Shown piece by piece: positions 34,098 to 43,679 of a DNA stretch of 64,000 nucleotides. Made by a program: the position numbers and the translations under genes. Every line of letters starts with the position of its first letter. Position 1 is the stretch's first letter. The stretch spans positions 186,001 through 250,000 of the forward strand of contig CAJXZB010000001.1 of NCBI GenBank assembly GCA_913063405.1, written 5' to 3'. The stretch is from an uncultured Ulvibacter sp. (GTDB lineage Bacteria; Bacteroidota; Bacteroidia; Flavobacteriales; Flavobacteriaceae). A model generated the notes under the pieces. It was not told where the DNA came from and did not search any database. It saw only the letters and a list, made by a program, of their open reading frames with translations.

Positions 34098-34904
34098 CTA
34101 TTGTACGAAGAATTCAATATAAAATATGAAGATGGCCATTATAAATATGAAATAACCGAAATATCTCTTTAGCTTAGTATCATTTATAAAATTGCTTAAA
34201 TAACTACCTATAAATATTCCAACTAAAGAAAGTCCAGTAAATAAGGCTAAGAATTCCCAATCTATTTCCATCGTCATTACATCTCCTAAAAAAAAGCCTA
34301 TAAGAGATTTAAAAGCAACAATAATCAGTGAAGTACCTACTGCCACTTTCATACTGACTCCCATCAATAATACTAATGCTGGTATAATTAGAAAGCCTCC
34401 TCCAGCTCCTATGAGACCGGTTATTGCTCCAACAACGAGTCCTTCAGTTACAATAAGGAAATAACTATAGCCTATTTTTGCAACAGTATTTGTACCGTTC
34501 CTCCTTTCTTTGATCATAGAAAGCCCGGCAGGAATCATTAAACTCGCGAACAGTCCAAACATTCCCATTCTTCGTGTAACGTCAAATTCGTTAACAGTAA
34601 ACAAAATATCCGGTAGTGCAGGAACAACAAAGTGTCTAACCACTGCAACACTAATAATAGCTGGAATTCCAAATACAATGGCTGTGCGCCAATTTACATA
34701 CCCTTTTAGATGTTGTCTTATCCCTCCAACCAAAGCGCTTGTACCTACAATAAATAATGAGTAAGCCGTTGCAACTTTTTCGTTAACAGAAAATAAATAT
34801 GCTAAAACAGGTACTGCTAAAATAGAGCCGCCGCCTCCCACTAATCCAAGGGAAATTCCAATGACAAACGCACATAGGTATCCGAAAATTTCGGGTAATG
34901 ACAT
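34098..34904 (-). CDS. TauE/SafE (TSUP) family membrane transporter
   Basis: I chose the ATG at 34904 (MSLPEIFGYLCAFVIGISLG) because the longer start at 34940 adds charged residues before helix 1. About eight transmembrane helices carry the duplicated TSUP motif: GISLGLVGGGGSILAVPVLAYL near the start and AITGLIGAGGGFLIIPALVLL in the second half. The family exports sulfite, sulfoacetate or other organic anions. No sulfur genes adjoin it apart from the dead trans-sulfuration gene 2.3 kb away. Confidence 0.9.
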   Translation of the reverse strand: MSLPEIFGYLCAFVIGISLGLVGGGGSILAVPVLAYLFSVNEKVATAYSLFIVGTSALVGGIRQHLKGYVNWRTAIVFGIPAIISVAVVRHFVVPALPDILFTVNEFDVTRRMGMFGLFASLMIPAGLSMIKERRNGTNTVAKIGYSYFLIVTEGLVVGAITGLIGAGGGFLIIPALVLLMGVSMKVAVGTSLIIVAFKSLIGFFLGDVMTMEIDWEFLALFTGLSLVGIFIGSYLSNFINDTKLKRYFGYFIFIMAIFIFYIEFFVQ

Positions 34905-35028
34905 AGTAATTTTTACTCTTATTTCTAAAAAAGCCGACACATAGGTTGTATGTCAACGTCAATACAAACCTACATTAATTTTTCTTTATAGAAATAGGAT
35001 TTCAAAAAAGTAATGTAAATTTGATAGT

Positions 35029-36246
35029 CTAATTAATTATATAATAGCCACATTTCAAATAGGCTCCCTCTGGAAAACTAATGGGATGATCAATATCATG
35101 TCCAGTCGTTTGACTCACAGAAAATATTCTCGGTTGGCCTTTTAATGCAGTTTTATTTACCTGAAAGAACACATCGGCCGTGATCCTTGAAGAACAAGAA
35201 GCCAATACTAATATCCCTCCTTTACTTGTTAGTTGAACCCCCAGCCCTGCAAGTTCGGTGTATTTCTTTTTAGCGATTTCAATTTCCTTTTTGCTTTTGG
35301 TAAAGCTTGGAGGATCAATTACCACGATTTCAAAAGTCCTTCCCTCCCGAATCATCTTTTTTAGTATTTCGAAGGCATCACCGGCAATTGTCTTATGTAG
35401 CCCTAGATACTTATTTAACTTGCCATTAAGCACTGCCACTTCCAACGCCTGTTTGCTAATATCTAAGCTTGTAACTTCTGTCGCTCCATTAGCTAAAGCG
35501 TGTACTGAAAACCCGCCTGCATAGGAAAACACATCCAGAACTCGTTTTCCAGCAGACAACTCACCTACTCGTTTCCGATTAGCCCTGTGATCCAGAAAAT
35601 AACCGGTTTTATGCCCTTTTATAACGTTGGCAGAAAATTTCACTCCGTGTTCTACAAATTCGACTATCTCATTTAGAAGATTTCCATATAAAACTTGTCC
35701 ATCTTTAAGATCGAAGGCATTCTTCATCTGTAGATTTCTACTCAATCGAAGTACAACACATTGAGAAGAAGTGACCTCAATTAACAACTTCAAAATAGTC
35801 TCTAAATATGGAAACCAAATGGCTGAGTATAATTTTACCACCAGTACATCTGCATAGATATCTGCAATAAAACCAGGAAAACCATCGTTTTCTCCAAACA
35901 ATAATCTATAACTATTTGTCTCGGTTTTGAGTAACTCGGCCCGTAGCGCAAAGGCCAATTTTATCCTTTCTGAAAAAAATATCTGACCAAGCTTTTTTCC
36001 TCCTCCGCTATGGAGCATCTTAATTCGAATAGGCGAATCAGGATCGTATAAGCCAACTCCAATCGGCTTGTTTTTTGTATGACTAAAAATGATCGCAATA
36101 TCACCCGAAGCACCTTCTTTATTGACTTTTTCGATGCTGTCTTCAAAAATCCATGGATGCTTGTTTCGAACAGTTCGTTCGCCAATCACACTAAGTTTAA
36201 CCGCAAGTATCTTGGGTGAAATTTTCGATAAATTTATCGTAAACAT
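35029..36246 (-). CDS. Class I SAM-dependent 23S rRNA methyltransferase, RlmI-like
   Basis: 405 aa. The N-terminal PUA domain (about 12-90) reads GERTVRNKHPWIFEDSI. A central EEHAD-like linker is followed by the methyltransferase domain with VLDVFSYAGGFSVHALANGA (SAM motif I), SLDISKQALEVA (motif II) and VVIDPPSFTKSK (motif IV). LASCSSRI carries the late Cys. RlmI makes m5C in 23S rRNA. The upstream acyl-carrier gene's stop overlaps this start, so it was once the tail gene of that operon. Confidence 0.9.
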   Translation of the reverse strand: MFTINLSKISPKILAVKLSVIGERTVRNKHPWIFEDSIEKVNKEGASGDIAIIFSHTKNKPIGVGLYDPDSPIRIKMLHSGGGKKLGQIFFSERIKLAFALRAELLKTETNSYRLLFGENDGFPGFIADIYADVLVVKLYSAIWFPYLETILKLLIEVTSSQCVVLRLSRNLQMKNAFDLKDGQVLYGNLLNEIVEFVEHGVKFSANVIKGHKTGYFLDHRANRKRVGELSAGKRVLDVFSYAGGFSVHALANGATEVTSLDISKQALEVAVLNGKLNKYLGLHKTIAGDAFEILKKMIREGRTFEIVVIDPPSFTKSKKEIEIAKKKYTELAGLGVQLTSKGGILVLASCSSRITADVFFQVNKTALKGQPRIFSVSQTTGHDIDHPISFPEGAYLKCGYYIIN

Positions 36247-36503
36247 TAAGTTTTTTGATTTAATTTGTCCTGAATGATCTCAATGTCATCATTTACGGTA
36301 TGGAGCTGTTCCATGTCCTCGTTGGCAAAAGCAATATTAAAAGTGTCTTCTACGTCCTAAACAACATCAACCAAGTGAGCAGAATTGATATTTAATTCAG
36401 CTGTTAAATCACTTTCGTGTTTTATGGCTTCCACCGAAACATCTTCAGGTAGATATAAAGAAATAATAGGAACCAATTGGATGAAAATTTCTTCCGAAGT
36501 CAT
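36246..36503 (-). pseudogene. Acyl carrier protein-like gene with an in-frame stop
   Basis: The minus strand from ATG 36503 reads MTSEEIFIQLVPIISLYLPE, then LTAELNINSAHLVDVV, a TAG stop, and DVEDTFNIAFANEDMEQLHT on to 36246. INSAHLVDVV(x)DVE is the phosphopantetheine site of acyl carrier proteins (Ser kept, LGIDSL-like context). The TAG stands where Leu is expected, so one base change killed it. It follows the ketosynthase remnant by 6 bp. Confidence 0.72.
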
Positions 36504-36509
36504 AGGGCT

Positions 36510-36590
36510 TTAATTTTTTCTAAAGATAACACAGGTATTGACATCGCCAAAACCAAAACTTGCTTTTGCTGCAATATTATATGTTGTTCA
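36510..36590 (-). pseudogene. C-terminal remnant of a beta-ketoacyl-ACP synthase
   Basis: The last 26 codons of a condensing enzyme: KASFGFGDVNTCVIFRKN then stop at 36510. This is the SFGFGGxNxxxVF tail of KAS I/II proteins. The remainder is missing, and RHS-derived sequence begins at about 36593. With the adjacent carrier protein, it marks a lost fatty-acid or polyketide cluster. Confidence 0.7.
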
Positions 36591-36592
36591 TT

Positions 36593-36935
36593 TTTCCTTT
36601 TCTCCTCCTGAACCACCATTACTATTAGCAGAATTACCTTCAGGCTCCATCCCATCAGGATCAATAAAGAAAATTGGATTATCAAAAGCGTAGTTATAAG
36701 GAGAGTGCCTTCTCATACCTTCGGCAAGTGGGTCAAGATTCATTCAACGTCCAATGGCAGGGTCGTAATTTCGTGCTGAGATATCATACCAATCAAGCCC
36801 AAGTTCTTCGCTATACTCATTTCAACCAAACTTCCAGTTCTGAGCTAGATCATTTCCTCCTTGTTGGATGCTATTGTATCCTTTTTGTTTAAGACCAAAT
36901 GGATAGTAATCTTTATCGCGAACGACTATCTATCA
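36593..36935 (-). pseudogene. Orphan RHS core tip, copy 1 (with stop codons)
   Basis: The minus strand reads VVRDKDYYPFGLKQKGYN, then QNWKFG, a stop, NEYSEELGLDWYDISARNYD, PAIGR, a stop, and [40 protein letters not shown]. This is the RHS-repeat-associated core end, with two TGA stops where Gly and Trp belong. A 68-bp stretch (36622-36689) is identical to 38519-38586. It is not preceded by the long YD-repeat shell. Confidence 0.82.
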
Positions 36936-37052
36936 GATACTTATAGTTTATCCTTTTTTCTAATTTTTATTCGTAAAATCATCAGTACTTCTCCCTTAAT
37001 TCCTATTCTTCATTTTATGTTGTTTCTCATTCTCATCTGACATAGGGAGCCC
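36936..37052. other. Short spacer between RHS tip and lipoprotein gene
   Basis: No coding pattern recognised in this stretch. Confidence 0.4.
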
Positions 37053-37883
37053 CTAATCATATTTGAATTCTGTATATTTTTTATGATTTAATAGAAATTG
37101 TGTTTCAACACTTTTTATTATTTCACCTTTTTTATTTGCGCTGTACCGAGTCTCACTGTTCTTGACAAGTGAGTCCATTTGATTTTTAAAAACTGTCTTA
37201 CTAAGAACAAACCCCTTTTCATCATAATCAAAAATTATTAAAAAACTGTTTTTATAATTTTCAATTGTCTTCTTTTTTAGTAAACCTTTTGAATAATTAT
37301 ATTTAGTTACTGATAAAGTGTCAGCACTTTCCATGAAAATTTCAGAGGTTAGCTCCTTTTGATCGTTATAGAGTCGTTCTGTCCAATTTCCAATCATTTC
37401 TTCATTTATATACCTTGAAACCAATACTGATTTTCTCTTAAAACCATTTTCATTATAAAAATGTTCGTAATCTACGATAATTGTATCCCTACCTTTTTTA
37501 TCTCTAAATGCAATATATCGTCCTTTTACTATTTCATTATCTTTTTCCCAAAATTCGGTCGTCGACAATAATCCTAATTCAGAAGATTCACTCTTCGAGT
37601 AGAATAAGTTATTTTCACCTCTATAATAGTTTGTAGATTTTAAATATCCTTTATCTCTTTGAACTATCTTTTCACTAAAAACAATAGCTTCACTCTTATT
37701 TACTTTATTTCTTTGTGTTGACAATGTATCTTTAACAATTCCTAAGGAGTCAACTAGGACTTCATAAATAGTTTCACTATTATCTATGGAATCTATTTGA
37801 TTTATTAACATTACATTATCACTTATGTTTTGACTACAGCTCTGTATAACCAATATCATCATTAACCCAATTATTTTATTCAT
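37053..37883 (-). CDS. Hypothetical lipoprotein next to RHS tip, candidate immunity protein
   Basis: 276 aa with lipobox VIQSC (Cys about 16). The rest is beta-rich, with repeating strands such as EHFYNENGFKRKSVLVSRYI, TERLYNDQKELTSEIF and FDYDEKGFVLSKTVF, resembling YwqK/MORN-like sheet repeats. I do not recognise a precise family. Its place directly behind a broken RHS toxin tip (9 bp after that frame ends) is where immunity genes usually lie, so protection against the RHS effector is a plausible inference. Confidence 0.6.
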   Translation of the reverse strand: MNKIIGLMMILVIQSCSQNISDNVMLINQIDSIDNSETIYEVLVDSLGIVKDTLSTQRNKVNKSEAIVFSEKIVQRDKGYLKSTNYYRGENNLFYSKSESSELGLLSTTEFWEKDNEIVKGRYIAFRDKKGRDTIIVDYEHFYNENGFKRKSVLVSRYINEEMIGNWTERLYNDQKELTSEIFMESADTLSVTKYNYSKGLLKKKTIENYKNSFLIIFDYDEKGFVLSKTVFKNQMDSLVKNSETRYSANKKGEIIKSVETQFLLNHKKYTEFKYD

Positions 37884-37892
37884 ACCGTCTTC

Positions 37893-38404
37893 TTAATTAT
37901 TTGAACGAGTCTTTTGTATAGAATCTCTTTTATTATTTAGTTTTTGCCGTTTCTTAACATTGTTAACACTATCCCTTTCATATTTCGCCGCTTCCTGCGA
38001 TTGGAACATAATTGCCCCAACTCCTCCATCACTCATTTTACTTGGATTTACCATATCCATATCGGTCAAGGCTTTCATTAACACACTATTATTATGTGCC
38101 AAGGATATTTCTTTTGAAAGAGAATCTATTTTTTAATCTAAAGCGTTTACCACAATTGATTTTTCGATCTGCCATTAGCGTCATATCAATAGGGTTTTGG
38201 TCATTTAACATCGGAACCATAGAAAGAAGCCTTGGGTCCATTTGGATTATCTCCACAGCACTCTCCATCACCATTTTCACCTCCTGTATCACCACTTCCA
38301 TCCAAACTCAAATCTTTTTTTGCAAAATTTGCCCCAATTTTAGCAAAGACACTTTCACCTTCTTCTACTTCCTTTGTATAATTTCCTGCGTCTGGGGTCG
38401 TCAA
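37893..38404 (-). pseudogene. Broken variable C-terminal region of the RHS effector
   Basis: After the RHS core end, three overlapping minus-strand frames carry pieces of one region. The first is NYTKEVEEGESVFAKIGANF to ASFYGSDVK. The second is MLNDQNPIDMTLMADRKINC. The third is DSLSKEISLAHNNSVLMKAL, TDMDMVNPSKMSDGGVGAIM and a Lys/Asn-rich end. Shifts near 38210 and a TAA near 38130 break it. No toxin nuclease or deaminase motif is recognised. Confidence 0.55.
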
Positions 38405-38706
38405 ATCTGAATGTTGAAATTCCTAGAACCAAAAGCGCTATTAGCTACATCATCTTGAGTAATTTCTTGGCCCGTAATAAGTTTACTCATTACAGAACCT
38501 CCTCCTGAACCACCACCACTATTAGCAGAATTACCTTCAGGCTCCATCCCATCAGGATCAATAAAGAAAATTGGATTATCAAAAGCATAATTATATGGTG
38601 ACTGATTTCTCATAAATTCAGCTAACGGGTCAATATTACTCCATCTTCCTAACCATTGATCATAATTTCGCGTTCCAATGTATGTAGTCAAACTAAAGTT
38701 TACCAA
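38401..38706 (-). pseudogene. Orphan RHS core tip, copy 2
   Basis: 101 codons: [59 protein letters not shown] and a unique tail [19 protein letters not shown]. It is the conserved end of the RHS shell plus the start of a variable tip. The long upstream shell is absent, so it is an orphan cassette. The IS3 left end lies 42 bp away. Confidence 0.75.
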
Positions 38707-38747
38707 GGTAGGATAAAGTTAAGTTACAATTTTAACATTTGCAATCA

Positions 38748-39645
38748 TTAGTGTCCGATAAAGTTACAAAAATAATTATAACACTATCTTAAGGTCAATA
38801 AAACTGTTCAAAACTTCAATTTTCTCAATAGTGATGTTCCTACCTTTGTGAGGAGAATAAGTTAAGATTGATTTATTTGTAAAAAAACAAATACTTTAAC
38901 ACCATGACAAGAGATCGAAAATATTACAGTAAAGAATTTAAATTAAAAGCTATAGAATTGAGTTATGCACGAGAGAGTGTAAAACAAGTAGCAGAAGAAC
39001 TTGGTATTCGTCCAACCTTATTATATAAATGGCGATCCAATTTATTAACAGTAAAAAGATGTATACTGTTGAAAGAATGTCCAGAGTTTTAAATATAAGT
39101 TCAAGTAGTTATTACAGTTCATTAACAAGACCGATATCAAAGCGAACATTGTATAATAGGTATTTGTTGAAAGAGATTAAGAAAATATTTGGCATAAGTA
39201 AAAAAACGTATAGAAGTCCAAGAATACATGCTTAGTTATTAGAAAAAGGAGTTACTGTTTCTAAAAAACGAGTTTCAAACTTAATGAGGAAACATAATTT
39301 GAAAAGTATTGTTAAAAGAAAGTATAAAGCAACAACAGATAGTAATCATAAATATCCAATTGTAGAAAACAAATTGAAGCGAAACTTTAATACGCATTAT
39401 ATTGGACAAGTTTGGGTTTCAGATATTACATATGTCAAAACAAGCAAAGGCTGATTGTATTTGACTGTGATTATTGATTTATGTGACCGACAAGTCATTG
39501 GTTGGTCACTTAGCACTAATCTATCAGCCAGAGATACTTCTATTAGAGCTTACAGAATGGCAATTAATAATAGACCAATTACTGAAAATTAATATTTCAT
39601 TCAGATAGAGGAGTGCAATATGCTTGTAATGCATTTAAAAATCTA
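38748..39645 (+). mobile_element. IS3-family element, left part (decayed)
   Basis: A probable left end TTAGTGTCCGATAAAGTTAC lies at 38748. OrfA starts at 38904 (MTRDRKYYSKEFKLKAIELS, ELGIRPTLLYKWRS) but jumps after about 45 codons into OrfB (IQFINSKKMYTVERMSRVLN), so the middle of OrfA is deleted. OrfB continues with KSIVKRKYKATTDSNHKYPI, WVSDITYVKTSKG, VIIDLCDRQVIGWSLS and HSDRGVQYACNAFKN, broken by TAG (39233), TGA near 39452 and a frameshift near 39590. It ends abruptly at 39645; the missing part is found at 43680. Confidence 0.82.
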
Positions 39646-40868
39646 GGCTTTGTTCTAAATAACTGCTGTTTTAAACAAGATCTATGCTAAATACATTGAT
39701 AGATTAAGTGTTTTACATAGGTTTAAAAGACATAACTCACTGTTTGTTAGAGAATAATAGTAGCAACAATATTTTGGAACAAAGCTACAACTTTTAAAAT
39801 TACTTTCTCCTGCTATTATTACTCGGACAGCATCTCGATATAATAGTGACAGGTACTACAAGCGTTTTAAAACCTACGATCATCTGTAACGATGCTCTAT
39901 GCCACCTTGAGCGGAGTGAGTTCTTTGCGAGAACTATCTACAATATTACTGGCTTGTGAAGGTAGGATAGGGCATTTAAACTTAAAGTACTTTCCAAAAC
40001 GAAGCACCTTGTCTGAGTAACCCCATCAACGGGAAGAAGAAAGGTAGCATCAAGATGCACACAATGATTAATGCTCTGGAAGATGTACCTTGTCTTGTCC
40101 GTTTTAGTAGTGCTGCTACCCACGACCATACTTTTTTAAAAGACTTAAACTTAGAGAAAGGTTCTTTTGTTGCTTTTGATAAGGCATATAATGACTACTT
40201 ACAATACTTTCAATGGACTAAAGACAACATCTATTTTGTAACCAGACAAAAGGATAATGCAGTTTATACAAGTATCGAAGAATTTGATCTGTCCGATACC
40301 ACAAGTGATGCGGTGTTGAAAGATGAACGTATTTATGTTCAAAAAAAAGACAAAACCATTGAATTAAGGCGCATTGCCTATTGGGATAGTAAAAAAGAAA
40401 AAGTGTATGAGTTCATTACCAATCACTTTGATTTAGAACCCGATAAAATCGCGGCTATTTACAAACACAGATGGCAGATAGAGACAAAGTTCAAACGCCT
40501 TAAACAAAACTTCCCTCTCAAATACTTCTTAGGCGACAATCAAAATGCTATTGAAATACAGATATGGTGTGGACTTATTATACAACTGCTTATGCTTATA
40601 ATACAGCGAAAAACCAAACGAAGATGGGCATATTCCAATATGGTATCTATGATACGATTCCATTTTAATGACTTATATCGATTTGTTTAAATTCTTAGAA
40701 AACCCAAGCAAACAGTGGAAGGAACTCACCACAAAACCTCCAGATAAACAACTATCCTTAATTTTGAAATAGACCCCTTGCTATTGAGAATGCAAAAAAT
40801 AACAACCTATTTATTTACTGGGGCAATCATCAATTTTATCGAAAAAACAAATTTTAATCGGACACTAA
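39646..40868 (+). mobile_element. IS4-like element with internally deleted transposase
   Basis: Pieces of a DDE transposase: YYKRFKTYDHL near 39858, LREL, then GHLNLKYFPKRSTLS near 39970 in shifted frames. After a deletion comes NPINGKKKGSIKMHTMINAL (about 40020), continuing open from 40055 to 40690 with FVAFDKAYNDY and YKHRWQIETKFKRLKQNFPL (the YREK-type block). The N-terminal third is frameshifted and lacks the first catalytic region. ATCGGACACTAA at 40857-40868 is the inverse of TTAGTGTCCGAT at 38748. The left edge also shows GGCTTTGTTCTAAA facing TTTTGGAACAAAGC near 39773. Confidence 0.72.
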
Positions 40869-40961
40869 CGATAAATATTCATACCTTAGATTTTCTTAAA
40901 GATACTAATAATTTATCTGTTATTAGTCTTTGCGGATATATAATCCTAAAAAAAAAAGCTC

Positions 40962-43031
40962 ATGAAAAAAATTATTTTTTTACTTCTACTCCTGCCATTT
41001 TTAACATTGGCACAGGGAAATAGACCAGACAAAGTCTCCAATGCTATTGCTGCTGCAAAAGTTATTTCTGGCGAATTTCAATCTTTTGAAATCTTTAACC
41101 CGCAAACTAAAAACGCTCTAACAGATTATTCAGAAACTGTAAAGGATGGCGTTATTTTTACAATTGACCAAGCAATGGTCAATGAACTTTTAGATCAAAA
41201 TCCTAAACAAATTAATCTTAGTATTCCCTTTAAATCTAATGGTGAAACTGTTGCTCTTGATTTAGTTCAAGTAACTGTTTTTTCTCCTGATTTCAAAGCG
41301 GTTCTTGATACTGGACAGGATATCACAAATGAAGTAGACTTTGGAAAACACTATCGTGGTATTATAGCAGGAGATGATAACTCACTTGTTTCAATAAGTG
41401 TTTTCGAATCCCAGGTTACTGGATTTATTGCTAACGATGAGGGTAATTTTACTATAGGTAAACTTAAAAATTCCGACACCGATCATATTATTTATAAGGA
41501 TAGTGATTTAAAGGTTAATAATGAATTTATTTGTTCAACTGTAGATGATGGTGTAGGTTATACCACAGAACAATTATCACCTCCAAGCGCACAGGATCCT
41601 GGAGATGAAATAGACCTTTATATTGAAGCTGGTCAAAGTGTTTATAATGTATTTAGCGGAAACCTTGCTAATACAGTTGCTTTTGTAACTAGTGTTTTTG
41701 TACAGAGTTATGTACTGTATGCAAACGATGGTATATTGATACGAACATCAAATATGTTGATATGGGTCAATCCAGATCCTTATGACGGAGCTAACTCCGG
41801 GAGTCAATTAAGTAAATTTCAAGTACAAACAGGATTTTTAAATGCGGACTTAGGGCATTTAATTGAGATGCAGGAATATGGCGGAATAGCTGATGGTTTT
41901 TCGGGGATTTGTCCTCCAAATTCTGACAGAAGTTTATGTTATTCAGGATTAAGTGGAACAAATGTTCCGAATGTTCCAACGTACTCATGGAATGTAATGG
42001 TTGTCACCCATGAAATGGGTCATCTTATGGGTTCAAGGCATACTCATGCCTGTGTTTGGAATGGAGACGATACTGCTATTGATAGTTGTTCTGGATTTAC
42101 CGAAGGTGGATGTCCTTTACCTGGAAACCCTCCTGCTGGTGGAACTTTAATGAGTTACTGTCACCTTGCAAATGGAATCAATTTTAATCTTGGATTCGGT
42201 CCACAACCAACTGCTGTGATTCTAAATAACATTAACGCTACTGGAAATTGTTTAGATGAAGAAGGGAGTTTAAACCCACCAGTTGCGGTATGTAAAACAC
42301 ATATTGTAACATTGGATACTACTGGAGAGGCTTCTATCATTTTAGATGATGTTGAAGGAGGAAGTTATGACAATGATGGAATAGTTTCCATGTCCATTGA
42401 TATTGACACTTTCGATTGTGATGACGTTGGTATAAATAGTGTGACATTAACAGTTACAGATACCGATGGGTTAACTAGCACCTGTATATCATACGTAGAG
42501 GTTATAGACGGCACAGCAGCTGTGATTACTTGTCCTAATGATTTTGCTGTAGATGTTCCAGCGGGGGACTTTTACGAACTTTTGGATTATCAAGATGATA
42601 TAAGTGTTGACACAGATATTTGCAATGTCATTTTGGCTGCATCTCATCAAAGCCCTTCTGCTGGAACCCAATTACCTATAGGTGTACATGAAATTACTCT
42701 TTCAGCCTTATTAAATGATGGAAGTGTACTTTCTTGTTCTTTTGAAATTACAGTTGATGAGAGTTTAGGATTGGCGGATAATTCGATATTATCTAGTCTT
42801 ATTTTATATCCTAACCCAGCAGTTGAAACTTTATATTTAAGCAATCCTGAAAATTTAGAATTGCAATCGATTTCAATTTACGATATGATTGGAAAGTTTA
42901 TTAAATTCGTTGATCTAAAAGAAATGGGGATTGAACAAACGATTGATGTTTCGGAGCTGTCTGAATCAAATTACTTTGTAATTATTGAAGGAGTACAGAA
43001 TAAAATAGTCAAACAATTAATTATAAGATAA
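40962..43031 (+). CDS. Reprolysin-like zinc metalloprotease with T9SS sorting domain
   Basis: A 689-aa secreted protease. Signal peptide MKKIIFLLLLLPFLTLAQ, a propeptide-like region to about 210, then the metzincin catalytic domain with HEMGHLMGSRHTH (HExxHxxGxxH, about 350) and a Met-turn region GGTLMSYCH. Two Ig/HYR-like modules follow (about 440-600, with ITCPNDFAVDVPAG). The last 75 residues form a type IX secretion C-terminal domain (LILYPNPAVETLYL ... IVKQLIIR). Such enzymes degrade host or algal proteins. It lies between the IS4 remnant and the right IS3 fragment, yet is intact, so it is recent or selected cargo. Confidence 0.9.
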   Translation: MKKIIFLLLLLPFLTLAQGNRPDKVSNAIAAAKVISGEFQSFEIFNPQTKNALTDYSETVKDGVIFTIDQAMVNELLDQNPKQINLSIPFKSNGETVALDLVQVTVFSPDFKAVLDTGQDITNEVDFGKHYRGIIAGDDNSLVSISVFESQVTGFIANDEGNFTIGKLKNSDTDHIIYKDSDLKVNNEFICSTVDDGVGYTTEQLSPPSAQDPGDEIDLYIEAGQSVYNVFSGNLANTVAFVTSVFVQSYVLYANDGILIRTSNMLIWVNPDPYDGANSGSQLSKFQVQTGFLNADLGHLIEMQEYGGIADGFSGICPPNSDRSLCYSGLSGTNVPNVPTYSWNVMVVTHEMGHLMGSRHTHACVWNGDDTAIDSCSGFTEGGCPLPGNPPAGGTLMSYCHLANGINFNLGFGPQPTAVILNNINATGNCLDEEGSLNPPVAVCKTHIVTLDTTGEASIILDDVEGGSYDNDGIVSMSIDIDTFDCDDVGINSVTLTVTDTDGLTSTCISYVEVIDGTAAVITCPNDFAVDVPAGDFYELLDYQDDISVDTDICNVILAASHQSPSAGTQLPIGVHEITLSALLNDGSVLSCSFEITVDESLGLADNSILSSLILYPNPAVETLYLSNPENLELQSISIYDMIGKFIKFVDLKEMGIEQTIDVSELSESNYFVIIEGVQNKIVKQLIIR

Positions 43032-43054
43032 ACGTACTAACGCGGTACATTAAA

Positions 43055-43085
43055 AAAACCCTTTTCATAGTTGAAAAGGGTTTTT
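43055..43085. terminator. Bidirectional hairpin terminator after the protease gene
   Basis: AAACCCTTTTCA pairs with TGAAAAGGGTTT around TAGT, with A-run and T-run flanks. It serves the protease gene and the convergent lipoprotein gene (43108). Confidence 0.8.
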
Positions 43086-43107
43086 AATTTTCATAAAGAT
43101 TTTAATA

Positions 43108-43431
43108 TTATTTCTTGTAAATTTCTTCTATAAAAATAGAAAGGTGTGCATCTTTAAGTAATCCACAATTAACTCGCTCTAAGACCTCATATTTAATTCT
43201 AACTTTTAAATTATCGACATAAAATTCGGGAAGTAAATTTTTAGGCATATAAATTGTTGAGGAAGCCTCCACAATCCATCCACATCCGTCTAAGGCGGGG
43301 TCGCCATAATTTCTAATTAAAGCATCTTCACAAGAATTACAGCTAGTATCAGATACAGCTCCTCCTCCTTTGCTTTTACAAGCTGAAAATATTAGTAAAG
43401 TTGTAATTGCTATAAAAAATAAATTTTTCAT
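43108..43431 (-). CDS. Small cysteine-containing lipoprotein
   Basis: 107 aa with signal MKNLFFIAITTLLIFSACKS (lipidated Cys about 18), then a Gly/Ser linker and a CNSCEDALIRNYGDPALDGCG motif with three cysteines. The rest is a short beta-rich domain. No family is recognised. It faces the metalloprotease gene convergently and lies inside the insert that splits the IS3 element. Confidence 0.65.
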   Translation of the reverse strand: MKNLFFIAITTLLIFSACKSKGGGAVSDTSCNSCEDALIRNYGDPALDGCGWIVEASSTIYMPKNLLPEFYVDNLKVRIKYEVLERVNCGLLKDAHLSIFIEEIYKK

Positions 43432-43679
43432 AAGTTTCTTATTTAAGGCAATATAATAGTTTCTTTAGAAAACAAAAAAAGCCTCTCCATTTCTCAATGG
43501 TCTATAGCCCCCCCTATTAGCTCTATATCGAACCGCATTTCTCTTAGTGCCAGAGACTTAACTTGTAATTCGACCCCTCTTGGGCTCGAGCCAAAGCCTT
43601 ATTTGTAGGGCTTTTCCTATTTAAAAACCATTCTTTTATTGTATATCCACAAAGACTAATAACAGATAAAAGCTAAGTT
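43432..43679. other. Spacer before the right IS3 fragment
   Basis: The first part is the likely promoter of the lipoprotein gene. The segment around 43560-43600 (TTCGACCCC, GGGCTCGAGCC) slightly resembles a tRNA T-arm but no cloverleaf fits. No gene is visible. Confidence 0.4.

Noticed and set aside
38904-39092. Complete IS3 OrfA of 62 residues
   Set aside because: It shifts from OrfA into OrfB sequence after about 45 codons; it is a deletion product.
40778-41023. 81-codon open frame before the protease gene
   Set aside because: It covers the IS4 right end and overlaps the protease signal peptide in another frame; no protein character.
43540-43610. tRNA-like stretch (TTCGACCCC, GGGCTCGAGCC)
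   Set aside because: No acceptor stem, D-arm or anticodon arm fits on either strand.
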